Shown one piece after another: positions 1 to 10,945 of a stretch of DNA of 64,000 bases. The stretch comes from Datura wrightii (Eukaryota; Streptophyta; Magnoliopsida; Solanales; Solanaceae). Each line of letters starts with the position of its first letter. The first letter of the stretch is position 1. Both the position numbers and the translations under genes were made by a program. Under the pieces are notes generated by a model that ran no database searches, was not told the origin of the DNA, and was given only the letters and a program-made list of their open reading frames with translations. The stretch spans positions 30,062,001-30,126,000 of the forward strand of contig JASDFA010000003.1 in the NCBI GenBank assembly GCA_035772735.1, written 5' to 3'.

Positions 1-720
1 TTGATACTTAAAAATTGATTGAGAGTGATACTCATATTTATCATTACAAATTTAAACATTAATTGTTATGTGAATTAAATTTAAAAAATTTAAAACTCCA
101 TTGTTGGAGTTTTTAAAAGCTAAAAATTCACAAATGGGTTTTCAATTTATTGACAATATTAACAAATTGATGATTGTGATTCGTTGGTGGTGTCATTTCG
201 AAGTTGTGGTTAAAATTTGATGAAGAATTAAGTGTTGCTTGTTTAATTTTTTGGTCCTTTTATTTTGTTTATTTGAAATAGTATTGCATAAAAAAGTATA
301 AACTAGTTATTCATAATGGGTTAATCGATAATATATTAATTTTGTATGAGTTTGTATAATTTTATATAATCATGTAAAAATGTGTATAGATATTTTTTAT
401 ACGCTATTATATATTTTTATATATTTTTATATAAATGTTGTATATCAAATTTTTAAATATTATTGTAAAAGAAAAAAAATAAAATTTTTGTATATTATTG
501 TGATGTATATTACCGGATACCGAATTTATTTTAGACTATAGAATTGCAAAGTAAATTTTAGGCTATTATTTTATAATGTAAATTTGATAATGGTATATTT
601 CCTAAAAAATATTACTCCTTTCAGAATAGAAATTATCGTTGATTCTCATTGCCTGCAGTGGTTTAGGGATTCTCATAAAGTTCTGCTATTTTTATTTCAG
701 GTAAGATTTTCCTTATATTC
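1..720. other. AT-rich stretch, no gene seen
   Basis: There is no convincing coding sequence. It is AT-rich, with TATA-like runs around 360-440 and a small perfect stem AAAACTCCA/TGGAGTTTT at 92-113 with a 4-base loop. A short open frame at 584-802 has no recognisable motif. It probably belongs to the 5' region of the CACTA element, but no terminal CACTA motif is visible. Confidence 0.4.
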
Positions 721-1184
721 TCGCTGCTTTCTCTCTATATTGACGAACAAATTGAAGTTTATATACGGCTTGGTTGATACGAACTTAATTTATTTGGTAT
801 AGAATTGATAGGAATACAATAGTTTTTCAATTTGTTATTGCACAAGTAACTAACTACATGGAGTTTCTTATATGCTTCCCCAAAAATATCATAAGTTAAT
901 AACCTAACATCTCATCTAGACTGCAACAAGGGTCAAGTATTCCTTTTCGATATCTTGAAATCATTCTCTTAAATTCATATGTATGTTGGTCCAATTGCGT
1001 GTAGTGTTTTTCTCATACTTTTTTCGCCTTCTCTCTGTATTGATGAACAAATTGAAGTTTGTAAATGGACTGATTGGTACTAACATAATTTACTTGGTTT
1101 AGGATTGATAGGTATACAATAGTTTTTCAATTTGTTGTCTTACTGGTAGTGTACAAATAGCTACATGGAGTTATTACTCATATG
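721..1184 (+). repeat. Direct duplication in the CACTA leader (721-874 and 1024-1184)
   Basis: Two copies of about 155 bp lie about 303 bp apart. Both carry ACAAATTGAAGTTT, a GATAGG(A/T)ATACAATAG block, TTTTTCAATTTGTT and CTACATGGAGTT. By eye they are roughly 75-80% identical. They sit directly upstream of the transposase start, so they may be leader or promoter repeats. Confidence 0.65.
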
Positions 1185-1275
1185 ATTCCAATAAATTTTC
1201 ATCCGTTGAAATCTCTAAAACTACTTCTTTTATAATATTTAATTATTATGTGATTATATATTTTTGCAGTTTATC

Positions 1276-2554
1276 ATGGATAAAGGATGGATGCATGAAT
1301 CAAAGTTCTGTAAAAGATATGTTGAGGGTGTCCAATCTTTTATGAAATTTGTTTGGTCACACTTCGATCAAAACTCTAAAATTCGATTACATGCCAAGAC
1401 TGTTTAAATATAAATTTTCAAACAAAAGATATAGTGTATGATGATTTGTTGCTAAAAGAAATTATGAAAGATTACGTGCAATGGATATATCACGAGAAAG
1501 AATCACAAATGAGAGATAATGATGAAGCAATTTACAATGAAGATGAAAATGAGGAAAGAAAAAATGAAGAACATGTCCGCCATAATAAATCCATTCCATG
1601 TTAGAAAAAATTAGTGGAAGATCACAAGTCAATCTTTTGGAGGAGACAATAATCAGTAATAATGCATGTGATAATTTGAGTGAGAGAGAAACAAAGAAGT
1701 TTGACAAACTGTTGGAAGAAGCTGAACGTGAACTGCAGCCAGGATGTAAGAAATTCTCCAATCTTTCATTTTCTTGTGAAATTGCTCCACTTGAAAGTAT
1801 ATAATCAATGGAGTAATAAGTCATTTATTATGTTGTTGGAGTTACTATAAGATGCATTGCCTAATGGTGAAACACCTCCTAAGTCGCATTATGATGCTAA
1901 AAACATGCTACAAGATTTGTGATTAGGATATATTTCAATTCATGCTTGCAAATATGATTGTGTGCTTTATTAGGGTGAATTTAAAGAAAGACAAGGATGT
2001 CCAAATTATGGTACTTTGAGGTGGAAAATTAATAATGGAAAGGGTAAAAAGATTCCTTATAAATTCTTACGGTATTTTTTCTTAAGGCCGATATTTCAAA
2101 GGTTATTTATGTCTAGAAAAATAAGTACAGACATGAGGTAACATAAATAAGAATATCTTGATGAGATGAATGTTTTAAGGCATTCTATAGATTCTGAAGC
2201 TTGGAAAGAGATTGATAAGAATCATCTGTGGTTTGCGCAATAACCATGTTATGTTAGACTCGGCCTCGTGACTGATGGATTCAATCCATTTGGTAACATG
2301 AGCACAACTTATAGCATGTGACTTGTCATTTTATTTCCTTATAATCTTGTTTTAAGGATCCATTTATGAGGATGTCACTACTTATTCCTGGTCCTCAAGC
2401 TCCTGAAAGGATATTGATATTTACTTGTGGTCTTTGATTGATGAATTGAAAGAGTTATGGAGTGATGGTGTAGAAACATTTGATGCATCTACTGAGGAGT
2501 GCTTCTAGATGCATGCTGCTGTTTTATAGACCATAAATGACTTTTCAGCTTATG
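1276..2554 (+). pseudogene. CACTA transposase (TNP2/Transposase_21 type), 5' portion, broken
   Basis: The start at 1276 opens with MDKGWMH followed by YVEGVQSFMKF, the pattern of the plant transposase-associated N-terminal domain. Several frames then give family blocks in order: GCKKFSNLSF, LPNGETPPKSHYDAKNML, CPNYGTLRWKINNGKGKKIP, FQRLFMSRKISTDMR, RHSIDSEAWKEID, VRLGLVTDGFNPFGNMST, SLLIPGPQAPE and DGVETFDASTEE. These form the RNase-H-like Transposase_21 core. Stops and frameshifts break it many times, for example after residue 43. The frame ends near an intron donor at 2555 (TATG/GTATGTG). The next expected block, LSGW, is found at 19,624, so a 15.8-kb insert lies in the intron. The protein would cut and join CACTA ends in the nucleus, but this copy cannot work. 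Confidence 0.85.
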
Positions 2555-2635
2555 GTATGTGTTTAGCTTTCTTATTGTTCAAGATATCTAAATATTTGTT
2601 TTAGCCATTCATTTTTCTAAATGATAGTGCTAGTT

Positions 2636-2887
2636 GGAGTCCAGCACCAAAAGGGTATATTGTTTGGTATGATGCACCAAAATAGTATGTTCTAAAAATC
2701 ACAAACTAGATCGAGTGGGTGATTGGTGAATTGCAACTCCCTCATTTAACAAGATTAGTCCAAGCGGCCAAGCAGAAACACTTTTTTTTTGAAAAAAAAA
2801 TCATATGGTATAGTTTACCCGAAGCTAGGCAAACTGTAGAAAACTATTTTTGCAGTTCACCTAGCTTCGGTCGAATTGTGCCATATA
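2636..2887 (+). repeat. Left terminal inverted repeat of the Mutator-like element
   Basis: It begins GGAGTCCAGCACCA. Landmarks shared with the inverted right end are GATGCACCAAAATAG, TTCTAAAAATCACAAACTA, CCAAGCAGAA and a terminal self-complementary block. Within that block, CGAAGCTAGG (2820-2829) pairs with CCTAGCTTCG (2860-2869), so the arm folds on itself. Confidence 0.8.
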
Positions 2888-3032
2888 AATTATTATTTTT
2901 ATGTGTTTCATTGTTTAGGAATAATGAAATATCCTGAGAAATATGTTACGATCTAGGTTACCTTTGGAAGAAAATAAAGATACGAAAAATAGGGATATCC
3001 TTGGAGTGTTTTGGGTGCTGGTTGTCGCCGCC

Positions 3033-3137
3033 ATGGGATGTCTCTTTGGCTGTTTTCATATCAAGGATAGATCTCTTCCTCCTGCTCCTTGCTCTAATTC
3101 CAAATCTCATCTCGTCTCCCAGTCTATAGCTCCTAAG
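3033..3137 (+). pseudogene. Captured exon fragment resembling JASON-family first exon
   Basis: An ATG at 3033 in a CC-ATGG context opens a 35-codon exon. It starts MGCLFGCFHIKD and ends HLVSQSIAPK, followed directly by a splice-donor-like AAG/GTTGTG. The MGC-FGCF-R/H-I-K-D start and the HLVS...PK block are what I recall of plant JASON-like proteins, which act in meiosis II spindle organisation. Only this first exon is recognisable. The following 290 bp looks like intron and contains a pyrimidine-TTTTCAG acceptor-like site at 3413-3423, close to the Copia-A insertion. The fragment lies inside a Mutator-like element, so it is read as transduplicated rather than an ancestral gene. The JASON identity rests on memory of a short motif and needs a protein search. 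Confidence 0.5.
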
Positions 3138-3431
3138 GTTGTGTTGTATATTCTTTATTTAAGCTTTTGCTGTGATTGATTTCTGGTGAAGTTTTGATGA
3201 AAATGACAAAATAAGTCTAGCATGAAATATAATGGACTTACATTTCACCTCTAGAAGTGGTAGATTCAGATGATGTGTAACCGAAATTCTACCGGTAAGT
3301 TGGTTTTCTTACTTTGAGTTGAATTTCAGTTTGATTGCTGAAGAAATTTTAGTGCAAAAAAAGTGAGAGAATGGAAACGTTATATACTCACATTTCATCT
3401 TTATTTCTGTTGATGATTTTTCAGTAGCTAT

Positions 3432-3628
3432 TGTTAGCCCATATTATTGTTAGCCCATATAATTGTTAGCAGATGGGCCTTAGGGTTTTAGGTAGTCTTA
3501 TGCCTATATATAGGCACCCCCTTCCCCATTCTAGGTTGTTGTCTTCTATTCTCTTATGTAACTTTGTAGTTAGCCTTTTGATTCTTTCTTTTCTTGTTCT
3601 TCAATAAAGCCCTTGTTATATATCAACA
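3432..3628 (+). repeat. Copia-A 5' LTR
   Basis: This 197-bp LTR starts with a partly repeated TGTTAGCCCATAT unit. It has a TATA-type CCTATATATAGG palindrome, and AATAAAG near the 3' end that could act as a polyadenylation signal. It begins TG and ends CA. Confidence 0.95.
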
Positions 3629-3640
3629 TGGTATTAGAGC
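3629..3640 (+). promoter_or_regulatory. Copia-A primer binding site
   Basis: TGGTATTAGAGC abuts the 5' LTR. It matches the complement of the initiator-methionine tRNA 3' end, TGGTATCAGAGC, with one C-to-T change. Confidence 0.9.
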
Positions 3641-3887
3641 CAAATAAATCGATCCTTCCCTACTTGTAGCAACTACCACGTGCGCGGATCAAATTGTTTT
3701 TTCAAATTGATGTTCGCCTGGGTTTGCTGCTGCCGCTAGATCCGTTTAGATCTACTGTTACTGCTGTTGTTGGTTTGATTTGATTTGGACGGCGTTGTTG
3801 GTTTGGTTTGATTTGGACTAGGGTACTTTGTTCTTATCGTTATTTTGGGGTTGCTTATCTTGTTGTATTCCCTTTGATTTTGTCAAT

Positions 3888-4040
3888 ATGGCTGGAAAGG
3901 ATGATTCTCTCCAATCCATTAACACTCAATTAGATGGCAAAAATTATGCGTATTGTAGTTATGTCATGAAGAATTTTCTTCGTGGCAAGAATATGTGGGG
4001 CTATGTTACTGGGGTTAAATCCAAACCTACAGATGAGAAG
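3888..4040 (+). pseudogene. Copia-A gag, N-terminal 51 codons
   Basis: ATG at 3888 gives a protein starting MAGKDDSLQSI and containing LDGKNYAYCSYVMKNFL and MWGYVTG, the N-terminal gag block of plant Copia elements. The frame runs into Gypsy-1 at 4041 after DEK. The codon continues at 13,570 (GCT) after the duplicated AGAAG, with no frame lost. Gag would build the cytoplasmic virus-like particle. This piece alone cannot. Confidence 0.9.
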
Positions 4041-6660
4041 TGTCATGCCCCGCCCTGGGGGGTATGACTGGCACCTGGTGCCCTAGTTGGACCTAGACTG
4101 CTATCTGGTGAGCCAAAGCACATCTGGTGCCTGGCTGGCTCTAACTCGAATTCCTGGAACCAAAAGGCTATATAACGGCTGTAAACACAGCCTCCGGCCA
4201 ACAGGCCTATAGCCACCTGCACCTGGAAAACAGCTAACCAGAAACATACTACTACAGGGGAACCTATGCGGGCCGACAAGTCCACCATGCTGTCTAGTTC
4301 TCTGTAACTTAACAATAGCACGCTAAATAATTACGTGACCGGCAAGGTCACCACTACTGACTGGTTATGGCCACACACGGCCAACAGGAACAGAAATAAC
4401 AAATAACTATAACAAGCTGCACGACCTCACACGACCGGCTCGACTGACCACAGGGAAATATATACAGACTGCAAGCCTCTAGGAATAACAATAGAAATGA
4501 TCGGGACAGGGCCCCGACCTACCCGTACTGTACAACAAAACAAAATGAAATACATCTCTGGAATTCAGTCTCCGGATGACAGGAGCTGAATACTCAATAG
4601 CTGACTGGAATCACGAGGGATCGCCTCCTCGTCTATGAGTACCTGCAGGCAAGTAATGCAGTGCCCCACTGGGCGTCAGTACCACAGGTACTGAGCATGT
4701 AAAGAAACTGAAATACACAACTGAAATGAATAACAACAGTAACATGACATATAAGACGAAGGTAGCTGAGTCTATCTAGCTGAGAATAACTGGGGAGAGT
4801 TTATTTATTCTATAACTAAACTGAGCGTACCTGATGCCGTGTCGTCCCACTGTCTATCAGTATCTAATAGCACATAGAGGTATACATAATAATACATACA
4901 ATACCTGACCGACCCCCATAAGCCGGAAGGTGCCAACCAACACACAATCTATTTACCCCTACCCGGGTCTAAACCAACCAAAAATAAGTCAATCCACTCA
5001 TCCGATAACTGTGAGCTCCTCCTACCGGTCCCCTTGGGTACGTAGCTCAGGCCTTGGCCTCTGATAATAAACTGTGTCTGAGCCCGAATATTCCTGCCTC
5101 TGGGCGCAAGTCTACACGGGGTGTGTAATAAAAACTGCCCCTGGGTGCAAGCACGCAACAGGGTAATTTTATAAAAATCTGTATCTGAAACTGCCCCCGG
5201 CCACAAGCGCACACAGAGTGTTCTGCCCCTGTAAACAGGGTGGACTGGCTCTGCGCAGAGTAACTGAACTACCCCTGCAAGCAGGGTGGTCTGGACCGTA
5301 TTATCCTGGTGGTCGGCCATCATCGTCCTCTAGGCGGATGACATCGCCCAGCTGGTGGCGGTATCTGAATCTGGTATCGACACAACTTTAACCCAGGGGC
5401 GGTGAGGATGCTAAAAGGGTGCCCACATGCCACAACAAGTCTCAACAAACAAATAGCACATATAAATAGCAAGCATGTATAACTGAAAAGACTATCTAAA
5501 ATCTACTTCTTATTCTGATCTGTTTCTACACTGAGCTAATTCTTACTAATTATACTGATTCTATAACCTCTGTTTAACTGTACGGCTAATCTGTAGCCAA
5601 GATACTGTCTGTCTGAATGGCTAATCTGTAGCCATAACTGTCTGTCTATCTGATCTTTCTTTATTGACTTTTATTATGAAAATCTGCTTCTTTTATTCTA
5701 CTACATGCTTGCTAATCACGTAATAGGCTATACTGAATCTGAAATACTAACTTGCCCTCGGGCGCATACTTTTCTAACTTTCAGACTGAATACGATATAA
5801 CAACGCAAACTAGGTTTATTGAACTTTGCACAATACTTAACATTCAACTCCGGGAATTCTACTACGGAGTTTATTGTACTATACAAGGCTAAAGCTACTA
5901 ACTTGCCGAAGGAACTAGCTTTACATACCTTAACCTCGAGTTATCCGTCTGTCGGACGAGGCTCGGCCAATACTTCAACTATTTCTCTCAACTGCATTCA
6001 TAAATATGTCAATTAATACTAAATATAGCTTTATTCTAAAGAACAACGTCACTTTCGATATAATTATAGCCTAAACTTAGGCTTATCGAAAGACGGTCAA
6101 AAACTCGCTATTTTCCAGAAGTACAGAAGGGAGAAATATTCACTTCACAGCTAGGAACACATAGACACTAGTTTGGAACAATTCTACTTACCTTAGCTCG
6201 GTAGCTCGACGATTCGTCGGCCGTATTTCACGAAACTAAATCCGTAGGAATGCTCTCTACTGCTAAATACCTCAGTATCTGAGGTTAATTTAGATTTGGA
6301 CTGCGTTTGGCAGCGTAATCGGACGAAATTATATTACCCTCTTCGTTCTTTTTCCTTTCTCTGGTTTTCCTCTCTGTTTTCTGGAAATTTTTATGATTTA
6401 AATCCAGAATAAACCGAAGTGGGGCTTTATATACTTGAGCCTGGATAAGGCCAACGTGTCACGGAGCCAATGCGGAGGCTTCACCTTCGTGACACGCTGC
6501 CATCGCGGAGGGGCTCTACCTCGGCTCCTTCCGCGATGGTTCAACAGGTTACTCGTCCGGTCTTTTCTCAGGCCTTTCCCTAGCACGTATGGCTTCCAAA
6601 TATGCTTGACCAACGCACGAATAGGCCATCTAGGTGCCGGGAATCCTACGGGGTATAACA
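4041..6660 (-). repeat. Gypsy-1 3' LTR
   Basis: This 2620-bp LTR is the downstream one in element orientation. It holds many small hairpins, such as GGCTAATCTGTAGCC twice near 5584-5633 and CCCTG/CAGGG pairs near 5226-5288. A GC-rich palindromic block lies at 6456-6539, next to a minus-strand TATA sequence. Minus-strand open frames at 4043-4321 and 4949-5323 recur in the other LTR but match no family known to me. Confidence 0.93.
6456..6539 (-). promoter_or_regulatory. GC-rich palindromes upstream of the Gypsy-1 TATA (3' LTR copy)
   Basis: GTGTCACG (6456-6463) pairs with CGTGACAC (6488-6495). CCATCGCGGA (6500-6509) pairs perfectly with TCCGCGATGG (6530-6539). In element orientation the block lies just upstream of TATATAAAG. 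The same block is at 13,360-13,440 in the 5' LTR, and related palindromes occur in the unrelated TR-NA element. Confidence 0.8.
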
Positions 6661-6674
6661 TTCTCCCCCCCTTA
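6661..6674 (-). promoter_or_regulatory. Gypsy-1 polypurine tract
   Basis: On the minus strand TAAGGGGGGGAGAA directly abuts the 3' LTR. It is the primer for plus-strand DNA synthesis. Confidence 0.88.
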
Positions 6675-6904
6675 AGAATATTCATCCTCGAATGTAAACT
6701 TCTATCTAGAGGACTTCTCATTTACCACCTAGAAAAATTTCGGCAGAGTTTCTCCTGTAATATGGACTATAGCAAAAACCTGAAATGTAGAAAAGTCCAA
6801 CACAGGTACTGTACGCAATGCTTTAAGATTCACTGGATAGCTAAACATCAATCTTTCTCACTTATACATATACAACCATAAGGTACTACATAAGTAATAA
6901 TGTG

Positions 6905-7835
6905 GACATACCTGTCGCCTGACTAGGCCTGGAATAGGTGAGGATATCTAGCTTTCATATCTTCTTAAGCTTCCCACGTCATCTCCTCTCGGTTCCTGTT
7001 ACGCCACAATACCTTGACAGATTCAATATCCTTAGTTCTCAATCTACGAACCTGCCTGTCTAGGATGGCGACTGGAACCTCTTCATAGGCCAGCTCTTCG
7101 GTAACCTGGATATCCTGGACTGGGACTGCTCTGGATGGGTCTCCTATGCATTTCCTCAGCATGGACACATGAAAGACGGGATGAACGGATTCTAGCTCTG
7201 GAGGCAAGTTCAACCCATATGCTACTCGGCCTATCCTCCGACGAATCTGATAAGGCCCGACAAATCTTGGACTGAGTTTACCTTTCTTGCCAAATCTCAT
7301 CACCCCTTTCATCAGAGATACTTTCAGAAATACCCAGTCATTCACATCAAACTCCAGGTCTCTACACCGTACATCTGCATATGATTTCTGGCGGCTCTGT
7401 GCAGTCAGTAGGCGTTCTCTGATAAACTTCACCTTCTCCTCTGACTGTCGAATAATGTCTGGCCCAATCAACGCCGATTCCCCTATTTCAAACCAGCCAA
7501 TCGGCGATCTGCACTTTCGCCCGTATAATGCCTCGAAGGGCGCCATCTGGATAGCTGAGTGATAGCTGTTATTGTAAGCAAACTCGATTAGGGGCAAATG
7601 CTCATCCCAGCTATCACCAAAATCTAATACACACGCTCGCAACATGTCTTCGAGTGTCTGAATGGTGTGTTCATCCTGTCCATCTGTCTGAGGGTGGAAT
7701 GCGGTGCTCAAATTAATCTGCGTACCCAGACCTCTCTGAAACGACTGCCAAAATCTAGCCGTAAACTGCGCTCCTTTATTTGAAACAATAGATACTGGCA
7801 CTCCATGCAATCTGACTATCTCTCGGATATAATTC
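6905..7835 (-). pseudogene. Gypsy-1 integrase C-terminal half with chromodomain-like tail
   Basis: Minus-strand reading starts GVPVSIVSNKGAQF and runs through HPQTDGQDEHTIQTLED, IEFAYNNSYHSAIQMAPFEALYG and MKGVMRFGKKGKLSPRFVGPY. It then gives HPVFHVSML and a tail with KVLWRNRN and TWEA. The order is late integrase core, GPY/F-type module and chromodomain-like end, which supports a chromovirus. The second catalytic Asp, expected in the SDRG block, reads SNKG, so catalysis is lost (D to N). The glutamate in QDEHT remains. A stop follows TWEA before the expected YPHLF tail. A frameshift near 7835 separates this from the first half of integrase. Confidence 0.88.
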
Positions 7836-8290
7836 GGAGTAATCTTCGGCAGAGAAGGTAGCTTTCACTGGTAGGAAATGAGCTGATTTTGTCAGCCTGT
7901 CATTTACCCAGATAGAATCGTGTCTACGTCTAGTATGGGGTAATCCTACCATGAAATCCATATTTACTGCTTCCCATTTCCAGAGAGGTACAACTATGTC
8001 CTGAGTCAACCCGCCTGGTTTCTGGTGTTCTGCTTTCACCTGTTGGCAGTTAGGACACTGGGCTACAAATTCAGCAATTTCTCTTTTCATACCTGGCCAC
8101 CAGTAGTTTGCTTTGATATCATGGTACATTTTTGTCGCGCCAGGGTGGAGAGAATAACGGGCGTAATGTACCACATTCATAATCTGCTGGCGGAGCCCTG
8201 AAACATCTGGAACATGGAGGCGGCCTTTACATAACAGCACGTTATCTAAAAATCTGGCGCTTTACCTTGCTGAATTCTGTCCTTAAGCTG
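7836..8290 (-). pseudogene. Gypsy-1 integrase zinc-binding domain and early core
   Basis: The minus-strand protein contains HPGATKMYHDIKANYWWPGM and CPNCQQVKAEHQKPGG, the H2C2 zinc module. WKWEAVNMDFMVGLP carries the first catalytic Asp, then TKSAHFLPVK. It continues the integrase of the previous entry after a frameshift. Upstream it runs into KDRIQQGKAPDF, the end of the RNase H-integrase linker. In an intact element it would process LTR ends and join them to chromosomal DNA. Here it is broken by a frameshift and a lost catalytic residue downstream. Confidence 0.88.
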
Positions 8291-8600
8291 GACCAAGTCA
8301 AGTTCCTCATATTGCCGTTCCATTACCTCCACAACTAATGACGACACGGCAGTGTTCGGAATTACCGCTCTGTTGTCCTTCCTTTCTGTCATACGAATGA
8401 CTAAATTGACCAATTGGGGTATTTCTCTGGATAAACCCCGTTGTTCGGCTAGAAGTACACCAAACTCCTAACGGATTTGTAGCTAAGGGCGTTTTCTACT
8501 TCATTTCCTCTTCTTGACTGACACAACATATTCATATTTAGAGAGTTTGGCATATAATTGACGGTCATACTGGCTTATCACGCCGGAGAAATTGACAGGT
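8291..8600 (-). pseudogene. Gypsy-1 RNase H linker and RT thumb remnants
   Basis: Minus-strand frames give EQRGLSRE, SSLVVEVMERQYEELDLVQL and, after frameshifts, DRQLYAKLSKYEY, which resembles the RT thumb motif LYAKFSKCEF. The thumb is joined almost directly to the RNase H tail, so an internal deletion has removed the domain between them. Nothing upstream reads as RT palm. Confidence 0.65.
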
Positions 8601-9416
8601 AATTTACCGGTATAGCTAGAGCTTATCTGGCCTTATGGCCGCATGCTAAGGCTACTTGTTGCTGGGATAACCTGGACGACCGTCTACGCACCTTTTTTTA
8701 TCCACTTGGATTTATACTGCTATTCTGGGAAATTCTCGATCTTATGAGCCACTCCGTAAAGACTGGCCTTCTGCTAGGGCTTTGTATCTGAATACCTTAC
8801 GAGAACCAGCTGAAGTACTAGTCTGTCACTGACTACTGATGTGGACCCTTTCTTGGGGTGCCCACGGGCTTGTCTGACTCAGACGGCTGGCTAACTTGCG
8901 GGGTGTTCCACGTAATAATTGCTAGGTTGACTAAGGTCGACTCTCACCTACAAGGCTGGGAAAATGATGTACGACCACTTAACATACTGGAAAAATTTTG
9001 GTTCTGGCGTATACGATAATGCTATTGATTTTTAGGGATGCTTCCCTGCTAATACAAGCGTCAGCTAGTCGTTAGACCGTCTAACTGTGCTCTTATCATC
9101 TAGCCATCTGATTCAGGCCATTAACTCTGGTAAGCTTCTAGAGCCTAGATCTGGCAACAACACATAAGTCTATTAACTTAATAACTGAGAACTGAGATAG
9201 TTTCTATGACTTCATACGTAATTCACACTTAATCTGCCCTTTCTCTTCTTCTTTCCCCTTCTCCTTTCTTCTCTCCTTTTCTTTCTTTCTTCTTTTTTTT
9301 GGCAACGGGGGGGGGGGGGGGGGGTCCTACAATGCAATTTATACATGCTTTCTAGTACTAATCAGCATCTGTGATTGTAACCCCTATAGGCAGCTACTCA
9401 CAGCATATCTACTATC

Positions 9417-9451
<35 letters not shown>

Positions 9452-10760
9452 CAGTAGGTACTGAATTCTGTGCTGATACATAATCTCTGACATGCTCTGC
9501 TGAGCCTCATACCGTACATGATACACCACTTCTACGGCCTAATAATATCTCCTGCCCTGACTTATCATTTCCTTAGACTTTCATCCCATTCTAGATGTAA
9601 CAACATATGAGCTTGATCATGGCCTTCTATTGGCATTCCGCCACTCTTACAATGTGGGTCCACACCCGAGCCTTGTGGCCTTACTTGGCATTATATTGAG
9701 AGCCCATGACTGTCTGCTGGGCCTTATCTCTAGGCCACACTAGATTAGAATTGCTGTATCGGTAATTTCTTAACTTCTCCATAAGCGGGCATACTGCGGT
9801 ATTCTGAACCGCAATCTTACTGTCAGCCCGAGACTTAATCCTTAATACGATATTCTATCAATCCGGGGGTAATCCTAATTTCCCCACAAAATCTAACATT
9901 CCTGCTTCTTCCGCTCATCTTGCTTAAGCTGAACTCTGGGGTTCAAGGTACCTGCTTTTCATTGTTAATAAGATTACTGGTCAAGTATCAGTTCATACTT
10001 CCCCCGACTTGCAGTCAGACCTATCTGATTCACATGACCTCTGACCCTTTCGATATCACAACTGAATCATATCTATAATCTTGCAGGTATATCTTACTGT
10101 CTATTAGCGTATATGGCGGACTTGGCCTTTTTCTGACTCAAATTTGACTATTACTAGGCATTCATTACTGACAGGTCTTTTACCCCTGCTTCAGGTAAGC
10201 TAACAGTCTTACTTTCTCTACTGGCTTATTATCATAAGGGTGTGCACTACTCACGTAATCATAGGGGCTCTTTATACTTTCTAACACTTACTGCTTGTTT
10301 TGGGCAGCATCACCTCAATTCTTATGCCCCTTTACTGTACTAGAATCAAGGTCAAGAGGTAGGAATAGCCCTTTTCTTGTTGCAACAGATAGAAACATAT
10401 AACTATACTACATCTGAAAAGATGTGTTTGGGATTCCTGCATTTTCCTCTCTTTCTTTTTTTTTTCACTTATCTGATAGTCTGATATTGTCTGATATCTT
10501 AACCAGATCTTATATATCTAATAAATAAGTCAACTCGTATGTACATTATACTTCTGACTTCTTATTCTGACGTTATCAACGTATACTAGGAATAGTACCG
10601 ATAAAGGTATCACGCTGGGAGGTCTCTGGTACCTCCTCTTGCTGCTGTAGTTATCATGTAACTGGCTGATGCCCTCTTCTATTGCTATATCTGATCTTCT
10701 GCCTGTGATAGGGTAACGCTGATCTGCCTTTGTATCTGTAATCAAAGAATACGGTAAGTT
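8601..10760. other. Unrecognised non-coding filler inside Gypsy-1
   Basis: Both strands show only short frames. No gag, protease or RT motif is seen where a Gypsy element should carry about 3 kb of them. It contains a pyrimidine-rich tract (9238-9300), an 18-G run (9307-9324) and a TA microsatellite (about 9425-9451). It may be a remodelled internal region typical of a non-autonomous family. Confidence 0.5.
9238..9451. repeat. Low-complexity cluster: pyrimidine tract, G18 run, TA microsatellite
   Basis: A 60-bp CT-rich tract leads into 18 consecutive G at 9307-9324. About 100 bp later a TG/TA dinucleotide repeat reaches 9451. These are direct observations; run length could be affected by sequencing error. 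Confidence 0.85.
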
Positions 10761-10929
10761 TTTAGGGACTCAACCCTATACTATACCGCTCTAAAGCACG
10801 ACCGAGTGAGAAGGAGGGGTAACCATCCTATCATGCCTCGCAGCCTCCTGCCTATAGTATGTGGTGCACAACACATCCATAGACAAGACTCTACTTAGCA
10901 CGGCTTGCAGACTCCCTGGGACACGACCT

Positions 10930-10941
10930 GCTCTAATACCA
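10930..10941 (-). promoter_or_regulatory. Gypsy-1 primer binding site
   Basis: On the minus strand TGGTATTAGAGC lies four bases downstream of the 5' LTR. It complements the initiator-methionine tRNA with one change. The adjoining leader (10,838-10,929) closely resembles that of Gypsy-2 (50,384-50,475). Confidence 0.88.
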
Positions 10942-10945
10942 AGTT

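Noticed and set aside
2943..3032. Upstream in-frame extension of the JASON-like exon
   Set aside because: The family start MGC..FGCF aligns with the ATG at 3033 in a good context. The upstream codons look like leader sequence.
4949..5323. Minus-strand 124-codon open frame in Gypsy-1 LTR, repeated at 11,853-12,227
   Set aside because: It lies wholly inside both LTRs. Its conservation follows from LTR identity, its composition reflects small hairpin repeats, and no family motif is visible.
10530..10745. Minus-strand small open frame in Gypsy-1 filler
   Set aside because: It is short, with no motif and no partner in related elements.
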